From Promethearchaeota archaeon (lineage in GTDB: Archaea; Asgardarchaeota; Lokiarchaeia; Sigynarchaeales; SOKP01): a DNA stretch of 13,172 nucleotides. Shown here piece by piece: positions 1-5,537 of the stretch. A model generated the notes under the pieces. The model was not told the origin of the DNA. It searched no databases and saw only the letters and a program-made list of their open reading frames with translations. The translations under genes and the position numbers were made by a program. The first letter of the stretch is position 1. Every line of letters starts with the position of its first letter. Where the stretch lies: positions 1 to 13,172 of the forward strand of contig SDNV01000079.1 of NCBI GenBank assembly GCA_004524515.1. The letters are read 5' to 3'.

Positions 1-70
1 AACTAGTTTTATATATTTCTTTAGTTATATTTTTAATACCTACACGATTAAGAATTATAATTTTTGGAAA

Positions 71-83
71 TTAATATAAATCT
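71..83 (+). promoter_or_regulatory. Candidate TATA-box promoter of the radical SAM gene
   Basis: An archaeal-type TATA element (TTAATATAAATCT) preceded by a purine-rich GGAAA that could act as a TFB-recognition element. Transcription would be expected to begin about 25 bases downstream, leaving a leader of roughly 60 bases before the TTG at 162. A 12-base match to it (TAATATAAATCT) recurs at 13115-13126 ahead of a possible gene at the right edge. The assignment rests on sequence resemblance and position only, in AT-rich DNA where such matches are common. Confidence 0.33.
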
Positions 84-161
84 ATTTGAAAGAATTAACG
101 GTGCGAATTAATTCCCCGCATAAGATTAAAAAGTTATACCCAATATGTAAAAAATTATTTA

Positions 162-1187
162 TTGAATCATTTTTCATCGAGAAAAATACCCTATTCTGCT
201 CAAATAGAAATTACATTAAGATGCAACGCACATTGCCCCTTCTGTACCGTTAATTATTTACCTGAATCTTATATAAATGATGAGATGACTACTGATCAAG
301 TAAAATATTTAATTGATCAGTTAGCTGAAATCGGTATAAACACACTTTCTATTACAGGTGGCGAACCAACTTTAAGACAAGATCTTCCTGAAATTGTATA
401 TCATATGGGGATTGAGCATAATTTCGTTAATGGAATTACTTCTAATGGTTTTTTGCTTCCTAAAATTTTACCAAAACTAGAAGGTTTGGATTATATTTTA
501 ACCTCATTAGATTATCCCACACCAGAATTGCATGATAAATCAAGAGGAATCAAAGTTTTTGATAAAGTAATTGAATCCATTCATTTAGCAAACAAGAAAG
601 ATATAAAAGTTATTATTAGTACCGTCGTAATGAGAGACAATATCCATCTACTTGAAGAAATTTGTGAATTATCAGAAAAACTAAATTGTTCTATAGAATT
701 GTATCCCGCTGAAGATATAATCTGGGATATATCTGGAAAAAGTTATCGAGTTAACAATATTCAGGATTTGATCCCAGATTTAACATTATGGGCAAATACT
801 ATTAGAGATTTACGATCAAAATTTAAAAATATACTAACAGACCCTGTTAGTATTGAAATTGTTAGAAAAGGGGGATTTGGGGGTAATCCTAAGCATCAAA
901 ACATTTTACGGTGTCATGTAGCTGAAACATATATGTTCATTAGTCATGATGGATTTATTAATTACCCATGTAAAATTCATCCTCTTTTAAGATTTAATCC
1001 ATTCAATCATTCTCTTTCAAAAATATATAATTGTAAAGAAATGAGTGATATATCGCAAAAACATGATAGTTTCGATTTCTGTGATGGCTGTCGTTTAGGA
1101 TGTGCAATAATGGCTTCTATACCTACTAAATTCAAAACTCTCTATGCTAAATATGTGAAAGGCTACTTATCTGGAAATTTAAGATAG
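162..1187 (+). CDS. Radical SAM protein with SPASM/twitch-like cysteine-rich C-terminus
   Basis: A 341-residue radical SAM enzyme. Residues 21-28 hold the CxxxCxxC motif (CNAHCPFC) that binds the 4Fe-4S cluster used to cleave S-adenosylmethionine, and TGGEP at 65-69 is the family's SAM-contacting GGE motif. The C-terminal part has further cysteines at 251, 270, 291, 307, 310 and 314, with the last three as CxxCxxxC. That pattern resembles SPASM or twitch domains carrying auxiliary iron-sulfur clusters, found in enzymes that modify peptides, cofactors or lipids. The substrate cannot be read from sequence, and no precursor peptide gene was recognised nearby. The start is a TTG: the frame is open back to about position 99, but has no ATG or GTG there, and the next internal ATG would lose the cluster motif. 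No Shine-Dalgarno sequence is evident. A T-run follows the stop, so it is probably a single-gene unit. Confidence 0.85.
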   Translation: MNHFSSRKIPYSAQIEITLRCNAHCPFCTVNYLPESYINDEMTTDQVKYLIDQLAEIGINTLSITGGEPTLRQDLPEIVYHMGIEHNFVNGITSNGFLLPKILPKLEGLDYILTSLDYPTPELHDKSRGIKVFDKVIESIHLANKKDIKVIISTVVMRDNIHLLEEICELSEKLNCSIELYPAEDIIWDISGKSYRVNNIQDLIPDLTLWANTIRDLRSKFKNILTDPVSIEIVRKGGFGGNPKHQNILRCHVAETYMFISHDGFINYPCKIHPLLRFNPFNHSLSKIYNCKEMSDISQKHDSFDFCDGCRLGCAIMASIPTKFKTLYAKYVKGYLSGNLR

Positions 1188-1195
1188 TTAAATTG

Positions 1196-1202
1196 TTTTT
1201 TT
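1196..1202 (+). terminator. T-run terminator after the radical SAM gene
   Basis: Seven T residues lie 9 bases after the stop codon. Archaeal transcription typically ends at such T-tracts without needing a hairpin, and none is obvious here. The next gene has its own TATA-like element, which supports termination in this gap. Confidence 0.4.
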
Positions 1203-1246
1203 GCTCATTAATTATAAGATGAGTTTAAATCCTTATTTCAAGTATT

Positions 1247-1255
1247 ATTATATAC
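1247..1255 (+). promoter_or_regulatory. Candidate TATA-box promoter of the membrane-protein cluster
   Basis: ATTATATAC lies 47 bases ahead of the ATG at 1302, which would give a leader of about 25 bases. The 16-base string TATACAAAAATTTAAT that begins inside it (1251-1266) is repeated exactly at 2937-2952, ahead of the coiled-coil gene. Confidence 0.4.
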
Positions 1256-1301
1256 AAAAATTTAATTAAAATTCAATTTTTCTAATTATAGTGATGGTTT
1301 T

Positions 1302-1937
1302 ATGGCAACTGAACCGCTAACGATTGATATCATTTTTCAATTAATGTACATTTCCATCGGATTGGTGATACTTGGCTATATTTTAAACTGGATTCTCGGG
1401 TTAAAACCCGAAATTATGAAAGAAATACGAAATAATGCGCGAAATCTTCAAGAAAGATTACGACAAGCCCAAGTTTTAGGTGACGAATTGCTTATGTTCC
1501 AATTACAGCAAGAAACGATGCAATTGATGAAACAAATGCTTAAAAAACAATTAGCTCCCATGTTAATTCGATGTGTAATCTTTTTAGGTATTTTTGCGAT
1601 ACTCTCATTTAATTATGGCAGATATGAGTATTGGTTCTGGGTTTATTTTGCATTTTCATTGAGTTTTTCTTTATTAGCTTTTGGTTTAAGAAAACTTTAC
1701 CTCAAAATTACTGGTAAGGATACAAAAAAAGAAAAATTTACTAAAGAATTATTTGATTCTTTTACAAAAACTCAACAAGAATTAGGCTCTTTTCATTTAT
1801 CAGGCCAAACAGAGGAGATAATTTCCAATACTTCAGATTCTTCAAAAAAATCATCTGATGAAATTGAAGAAGCAGAATCAGAGGAATTTCAGGAGTCGGG
1901 AGATTCAGTATCTTGGAAGGACCGTATAAATAATTAA
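1302..1937 (+). CDS. EMC3/TMCO1-like (DUF106) integral membrane protein
   Basis: A 211-residue membrane protein with the layout of the archaeal DUF106 family, the archaeal relatives of eukaryotic EMC3 and TMCO1 within the YidC/Oxa1 insertase superfamily. One hydrophobic helix (about 9-32) is followed by a charged, glutamine-rich cytosolic helical hairpin (about 38-84) and two more hydrophobic helices (about 86-104 and 111-134). The family is thought to help insert membrane proteins with short translocated segments. The last ~70 residues form a hydrophilic tail rich in Glu and Ser, longer than usual in minimal family members and probably disordered. GTGATGG at 1291-1297, just before the ATG, is a plausible ribosome-binding site. 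It heads a same-strand cluster with a zinc-ribbon membrane protein and a GtrA-like protein. The family call comes from topology and sequence character, not a database match. Confidence 0.78.
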   Translation: MATEPLTIDIIFQLMYISIGLVILGYILNWILGLKPEIMKEIRNNARNLQERLRQAQVLGDELLMFQLQQETMQLMKQMLKKQLAPMLIRCVIFLGIFAILSFNYGRYEYWFWVYFAFSLSFSLLAFGLRKLYLKITGKDTKKEKFTKELFDSFTKTQQELGSFHLSGQTEEIISNTSDSSKKSSDEIEEAESEEFQESGDSVSWKDRINN

Positions 1938-1994
1938 AATAGTATAACATTAAAATACCCAATAGTTTAAATTAACGAATTAGAAGCAATAAAG

Positions 1995-2297
1995 ATGCAT
2001 AGGAAAAATATAATCCTTATAAATATTTTATTTGTAATTTTGACAGTTGTATTTTTAATCTTATCCTTAGTGTTAAATTTTATATTTTTTATTCCATTTT
2101 TCTTTCTTCCCATAATCTGCTGGTTACCTTTTATATTCCGAGGAAAAAAACGTGGTTTAGCCCCTCATGAGCCATATATTTTAGCAAATCAAGCGATAAG
2201 ATATTGTCCCGTGTGTAGAGGTGAAATTAAAGAACCTATAGCGAAATTTTGTTATCATTGTGGCGCAAAACTAAATAATGACTTAATGAGGGAATAA
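1995..2297 (+). CDS. Two-helix membrane protein with C-terminal zinc ribbon
   Basis: A 100-residue protein. Residues 6-48 form a hydrophobic block long enough for two tight transmembrane helices, followed by a basic loop (RGKKRG) that should be cytosolic by the positive-inside rule. The C-terminus holds a treble-clef or ribbon-type zinc site: C71-x2-C74 and C86-x2-C89 (CPVC and CYHC), similar to the small zinc-ribbon modules attached to many archaeal membrane proteins. The role is unknown; it may be a membrane-anchored adaptor. It lies 57 bases after the EMC3-like gene, and its stop is 3 bases before the next start, so co-transcription and coupled translation with the GtrA-like gene are likely. 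Confidence 0.75.
   Translation: MHRKNIILINILFVILTVVFLILSLVLNFIFFIPFFFLPIICWLPFIFRGKKRGLAPHEPYILANQAIRYCPVCRGEIKEPIAKFCYHCGAKLNNDLMRE
2288..2292 (+). promoter_or_regulatory. Ribosome-binding site of the GtrA-like gene
   Basis: GAGGG ends 8 bases before the ATG at 2301 and lies within the last codons of the preceding gene. This supports the chosen start and coupled translation of the pair. Confidence 0.5.
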
Positions 2298-2300
2298 TCA

Positions 2301-2798
2301 ATGGAAAAAAATCAAGATTATACAAAATCATATAATATAAAAAAACAGATGATGCTCTATTTTACTTTCGCTCTAGCTATGATTATTTTAAATTATATTA
2401 TTCAAAAAACAAATCAACTCTATTTAGCTCCTAATATATGTGAAAATTTTAGAGATGTTCAAATTATTAAGTTCTATTATTGTTCAACCAATCCCTATAA
2501 CATGCCAGAATTGATAGGCTCGATATTAGCTGTGGGCATAACTTATATTGTAAAGTTTATCTTGGATAAATTTATTGTTTTTAAGAAAACAGTTCTACGA
2601 CTAAAAGAGACCTCTGAAGAATTTTTCAAATATCTAGGATTTGCCATTATTACAACGGTCGAAAACATCGGAATTCAATTTTTATTGACAAATTTTATTA
2701 AAACCCCCTTAGAAATAAGCATGGTGGTTGCGTTATCTATTGGATATTTTACCAAATTCTTATTAGACCGAAGATATGTATTTACAACACCTTATTGA
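2301..2798 (+). CDS. GtrA-like four-helix membrane protein
   Basis: A 165-residue protein with four predicted transmembrane helices (about 18-35, 69-93, 110-131 and 137-155). It resembles the GtrA/DPMS family, small membrane proteins often linked to flipping or handling polyprenyl-phosphate-linked sugars for cell-surface glycans. The family signature, a helix ending in K-x-L-L-[DN]-[RK]-x-x-V-F, is visible twice: YIVKFILDKFIVF at 82-94 and YFTKFLLDRRYVF at 149-161, 7 of 13 identical. This shows the protein is built from two related helical hairpins. A hydrophilic insert with cysteines at 47 and 61 separates helices 1 and 2. No glycosyltransferase is adjacent, so the sugar and lipid partners are unknown. 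It is the third gene of the cluster. Confidence 0.72.
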   Translation: MEKNQDYTKSYNIKKQMMLYFTFALAMIILNYIIQKTNQLYLAPNICENFRDVQIIKFYYCSTNPYNMPELIGSILAVGITYIVKFILDKFIVFKKTVLRLKETSEEFFKYLGFAIITTVENIGIQFLLTNFIKTPLEISMVVALSIGYFTKFLLDRRYVFTTPY

Positions 2799-2932
2799 GT
2801 CATTTAAGTGGGGGAAAAAAAGAAAACATTCAATATAAAAAAGGTTCTTCACGAAAATTCTCTAAATTTCCAAGCCTCCATAAGTAAAACATCCAAATTA
2901 GCATAATTAATGGTTATTTTGCAAAACTTTAA

Positions 2933-2952
2933 TTATTATACAAAAATTTAAT
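2933..2952 (+). promoter_or_regulatory. Candidate promoter of the coiled-coil gene
   Basis: ATTATTATAC is a TATA-like element about 70 bases before the ATG at 3008. It sits in a 209-base gap (2799-3007) where I see no gene, RNA or clear terminator. The 3' part (2937-2952) is identical over 16 bases to 1251-1266 in the leader of the EMC3-like gene. Confidence 0.3.
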
Positions 2953-2995
2953 AGTTTGAATTACGTTGGTTTGATAAGAATGGAAACTTAAAAAT

Positions 2996-3000
2996 GAGGT
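2996..3000 (+). promoter_or_regulatory. Ribosome-binding site of the coiled-coil gene
   Basis: GAGGT ends 7 bases before the ATG at 3008, a good match and spacing for archaeal 16S rRNA pairing. It fixes the start of the coiled-coil protein. Confidence 0.55.
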
Positions 3001-3007
3001 TATAAAT

Positions 3008-4339
3008 ATGCCAGATGAGCGTGAGGATGAGGATAAATCAATCGTTGATGCTCTTTCCGCCCTCGGATGGGTTGAGGAAAAAAAAGAAAAAGACGATTCA
3101 CCTGAATCTGAACAAACTATACAAGAGCAGCTTAATTTATTTATAGAACAAAATAAACAATTACATGATCAATTAAACAATCTTCTCACGGAAAATGAAA
3201 GTTTAAAGAGAGAAACAGAAAATTTAAAACGTGAAATAGAGAATACTAAGATAAATGTAAGAGAACACTCTCAGGCTAATATTGAAATTTTAAAAGATAA
3301 AGATAAACTAATTTCCCAAAAAAATGAAAAGATTAGACAATTAGAAAGTGAGATTAAGAATTTATCAGAGATAACGGAAGTTAGTGGAGCTCAAATTCAC
3401 GAAGTTCAAGAGTTAAAGGACTCATTAAAACTTAAAGATAACAAAATCAATGAATTAAACGGTATAATAAATGAAAAATCTCTTAAAATTGAAGAGATAG
3501 ATGCAATAATTCAAGAAAAACAAAGATACATCCAAGAATTATTCTCATCTGCGCAACAAAAGGATAAAAAAATTGAAATTATGGAACAGCGCATAGGACA
3601 ACTTGAAGATTTAAATATTACAATTGATACCCAAAATCAAAAAATAAATAGTTTAACTAATCAAATCAATCAATTTAAAAGTGAAAATGAAAATTTATTA
3701 AAGCAGCTAGAGGAAAAATCCAACAAAATCAGAATTTTGGAAGAGCAAATAACTTATCTTCAACAAGATTCAGTCCAAAAATCCAAATTTGAAAAAACTC
3801 AATTATTACTAGAAAAAAAGGATGAAGTGATTACAGAAAAAGAAAAGGCTATTTTTGAGGTTGAAAACTCATTAAATTCCGCGAATCAAAAAATAGCTGA
3901 CCTACAACAGCAATTAGAAACCTTCAATCTTGTTAAAAAAGATCTAGAGAAAAAAGAAGAACGTATTAAATCGCTTGCGCTTGAGAATGAAGAGAAGACT
4001 CAGAAACTTATTGCTAATCAAGAATTTTTAGCTCGATACGAAGAAAAAATTGAAAAAACTCAAAAATTTTCAGCTCAACATGAAATCCAATTAAGTAATA
4101 AGGACAATTTATTAAAAGAAAGAGAATCTGAGATAGATGGGTTGAAAAAAGAAATTAAAGAATTAAAAAATAAAATTTATGAAGCAGAACGAATTGAAGA
4201 TAAAATTTTAAATGATTTACAAAAAGTTAAAGATGAGAAATTAAAGGATGAATCTCAGTTAGAAGAAAAAGATAAAGAAATAATTGAATTAAAAAAGAAA
4301 ATCAAAATAATGCGAAGAGATTTATCGAAATCTAATTAA
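3008..4339 (+). CDS. Long soluble coiled-coil protein
   Basis: A 443-residue hydrophilic protein of unknown function with no signal peptide or membrane segment. Residues 1-36 are acidic and contain a short hydrophobic patch (SIVDALSALGWVEE) that may be a small helical docking motif. From about residue 38 to the C-terminus the sequence is almost unbroken heptad-type helix, rich in E, K, Q, N and L with recurring segments such as LKRE, LEKK and IKELK, and ends in a basic stretch (IKIMRRDLSKSN). Such a protein could be a rod of roughly 60 nm, acting as spacer, scaffold or tether. Similarity to SMC, kinesin or tropomyosin would be compositional; no ATPase motif is present. A GAGGT ribosome-binding site supports the start. 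It converges with the gelsolin gene across a 65-base gap. Confidence 0.8.
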   Translation: MPDEREDEDKSIVDALSALGWVEEKKEKDDSPESEQTIQEQLNLFIEQNKQLHDQLNNLLTENESLKRETENLKREIENTKINVREHSQANIEILKDKDKLISQKNEKIRQLESEIKNLSEITEVSGAQIHEVQELKDSLKLKDNKINELNGIINEKSLKIEEIDAIIQEKQRYIQELFSSAQQKDKKIEIMEQRIGQLEDLNITIDTQNQKINSLTNQINQFKSENENLLKQLEEKSNKIRILEEQITYLQQDSVQKSKFEKTQLLLEKKDEVITEKEKAIFEVENSLNSANQKIADLQQQLETFNLVKKDLEKKEERIKSLALENEEKTQKLIANQEFLARYEEKIEKTQKFSAQHEIQLSNKDNLLKERESEIDGLKKEIKELKNKIYEAERIEDKILNDLQKVKDEKLKDESQLEEKDKEIIELKKKIKIMRRDLSKSN

Positions 4340-4359
4340 CTTAACTAATCTTTCTTAAT

Positions 4360-4380
4360 AAAAAATTATAAATAAAAAAA
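4360..4380 (-). terminator. T-run terminator of the gelsolin gene (minus strand)
   Basis: Read on the minus strand, two T-runs (six and seven T residues) follow the gelsolin stop within 45 bases. They lie between two convergent genes and may serve the plus-strand gene only weakly, because its own strand shows just a short TCTTTCTT. Confidence 0.38.
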
Positions 4381-4404
4381 GATAAAATAAATTTAGAATT
4401 ATTA

Positions 4405-5142
4405 TTATTTTTCACGCCAGAGACATCCGCAGAGTCCACACCTAAATTTCTTTCCGTACATTCGCGGATAATCAAGTATAATGTTTGACTTATCTACAGA
4501 TTCATGTATCATCATTTTATCTTCATTTCCACAGTTAGGGCATTTGCGTCTCCCTTCCATTTTCTCAACCGTCATAATGGAATCGTCTATTTGTCCGGGT
4601 ATCCCTGGAGCAGCACTTGAAGATATCTCTGTTCTAATTTCCGGAGTTTCTTTTATTTCTGCTTTATGTTCAGGTTCAATGGCAGCAACGGCTTTATCAG
4701 CATCAGTTTCAAGTTCTAACTCAGATTCTGCTCTAAATTGAACTGCATCCGAAACCTTATAATTTTCTCCTTTATCTAAGGCTGCAAGAAATTCAGCATC
4801 ATCACCCTCTTCGAAAATAACTTCATTTTGTTCACCAGCACGATTCGCATCGATTTGTCGTGCCCACTGACCTGATTTAACTTTTTCCTTTACATTACAG
4901 GCATTACCTTGCCACACATACATTTTCGTTCCTAAATCTGCGATAAAACAATCTTCAGAGTCTAATTGGTCTTTTGAAAAAGGAACTTGAACCATCTTCA
5001 TGGCATTTATATCTTGAAATTCCTCCGACGATACGCGATATAATACATTCTTATGTTCAGCAAATTGAGCCCAATCACCAGTTACTACATCTTTTAACAT
5101 TGTCTTTGCGATATTTTGTTCCACAATTTTCATTGCCCCCAT
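4405..5142 (-). CDS. Gelsolin-repeat protein with C-terminal zinc ribbon (5' part lies upstream, see 5143-5403)
   Basis: From the only in-frame ATG this gives 245 residues. Residues 31-122 form one gelsolin/severin-type repeat: a KNVLYRV strand, the DCFIADLGTKMYVWQG core (equivalent to the family's D-x-F-x-L-D-x-x-x-x-[IL]-Y-x-W-x-G) and a helix followed by an acidic segment. Gelsolin repeats bind and sever or cap actin filaments, often with calcium; Asgard archaea have actin-regulating versions. Residues 135-195 are an acidic, probably flexible linker. Residues 201-240 form a zinc ribbon with C201, C204, C235 and C238, plus C240. Its fold resembles TFIIS/RPB9 ribbons, but the catalytic Asp-Glu pair of TFIIS is absent. 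A second full repeat is encoded in frame upstream, so the ATG used here is almost certainly internal and the native protein is about 330 residues with two gelsolin repeats. Confidence 0.8.
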   Translation of the reverse strand: MGAMKIVEQNIAKTMLKDVVTGDWAQFAEHKNVLYRVSSEEFQDINAMKMVQVPFSKDQLDSEDCFIADLGTKMYVWQGNACNVKEKVKSGQWARQIDANRAGEQNEVIFEEGDDAEFLAALDKGENYKVSDAVQFRAESELELETDADKAVAAIEPEHKAEIKETPEIRTEISSSAAPGIPGQIDDSIMTVEKMEGRRKCPNCGNEDKMMIHESVDKSNIILDYPRMYGKKFRCGLCGCLWREK

Positions 5143-5403
5143 CGTGGCTACAGCCTTTAAAAAATCTTGAGTTTCTTGTCCTTGATCTACGGTTATTATC
5201 TTTGCTGCCCCACCTCTTTCTTGATCTAGTCTACGGGCACTTGCTGCACCAGTAGTTTTCTCATCAACACTACATTTACTTCCGATCCAGACGTAAATGG
5301 TACTTTGGGTATCTAAGAGGTAAACATCACCTGTAGAGAATACGGGATTATTGATTTCATTTAATTCCCCTTTATTAATTAAGTATAATTTTGCGATAAA
5401 CCA
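5143..5403 (-). CDS. Upstream N-terminal gelsolin repeat, in frame with the gene but lacking a standard start codon
   Basis: Translating the minus strand in the frame of the gelsolin gene gives 87 further sense codons back to a TGA at 5404-5406. They encode a complete gelsolin repeat: AKLYLINKGELNEI, then GDVYLLDTQSTIYVWIGSK (the family's core D-x-x-x-L-D-x-x-x-x-I-Y-x-W-x-G), an EK-containing helix with RRLDQERGG, and an IITVDQGQE...FLKAV end. None of these codons is ATG, GTG or TTG. Two tandem ATGs (5405-5407 and 5402-5404) after GAG lie one base out of frame and reach only MMVYRKIILN before a stop. Losing one base next to the second ATG would give MM-FIAKLYLI and restore the whole protein. 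The likely explanations are a one-base assembly error, a real frameshift mutation, a non-AUG start such as ATC at 5395-5397, or recoding. The repeat itself is clear; how it is translated is not. Confidence 0.72.
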
Positions 5404-5419
5404 TCATCTCTTTTTTTTT

Positions 5420-5453
5420 TAGTGATATAATTACACTAAAACTTTTATAAAAA
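5420..5453 (-). promoter_or_regulatory. Candidate promoter and palindromic operator of the gelsolin gene
   Basis: On the minus strand TTTTTATA (5446-5453) lies about 40 bases before the tandem ATGs and is a plausible TATA box. Two further copies of the TTTTATA motif lie at 5460-5467 and 5481-5488. Downstream of the first, TAGTG (minus strand, 5434-5438) and CACTA (5420-5424) form an inverted repeat around a 9-base AT spacer. It falls where transcription should begin, which would suit a repressor operator. No regulator is identified. Confidence 0.35.
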
Positions 5454-5516
5454 TGTTATTATAAAAATCTACGTACCATTTATAAAAGTATCCATAAACA
5501 TAAGTAAAACTTAATT

Positions 5517-5526
5517 AAAAAAAAAA
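5517..5526 (-). terminator. T10 terminator of the aminotransferase gene
   Basis: Ten consecutive T residues on the minus strand begin 11 bases after the aminotransferase stop codon. This is the strongest T-tract in the window and separates this gene from the gelsolin gene downstream. Confidence 0.55.
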
Positions 5527-5537
5527 TAATTGATAGT

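Noticed and set aside
2799..3007. Small RNA or tRNA in the longest intergenic gap
   Set aside because: No cloverleaf, GC-rich stem or conserved RNA motif could be seen; the gap looks like AT-rich leader and promoter sequence.
4405..4560. Assigning the zinc ribbon as a TFIIS-type transcript-cleavage factor
   Set aside because: The cysteine spacing and the aromatic residue near the end resemble TFIIS ribbons, but the acidic Asp-Glu pair needed for cleavage stimulation is missing and the protein is otherwise a gelsolin.
4481..4741. Open frame on the plus strand opposite the gelsolin/zinc-ribbon gene
   Set aside because: It lies wholly within a clearly coding minus-strand gene, has no recognisable domain and no ribosome-binding site. 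The opposite-strand frame at 4974-5255 is rejected for the same reason.
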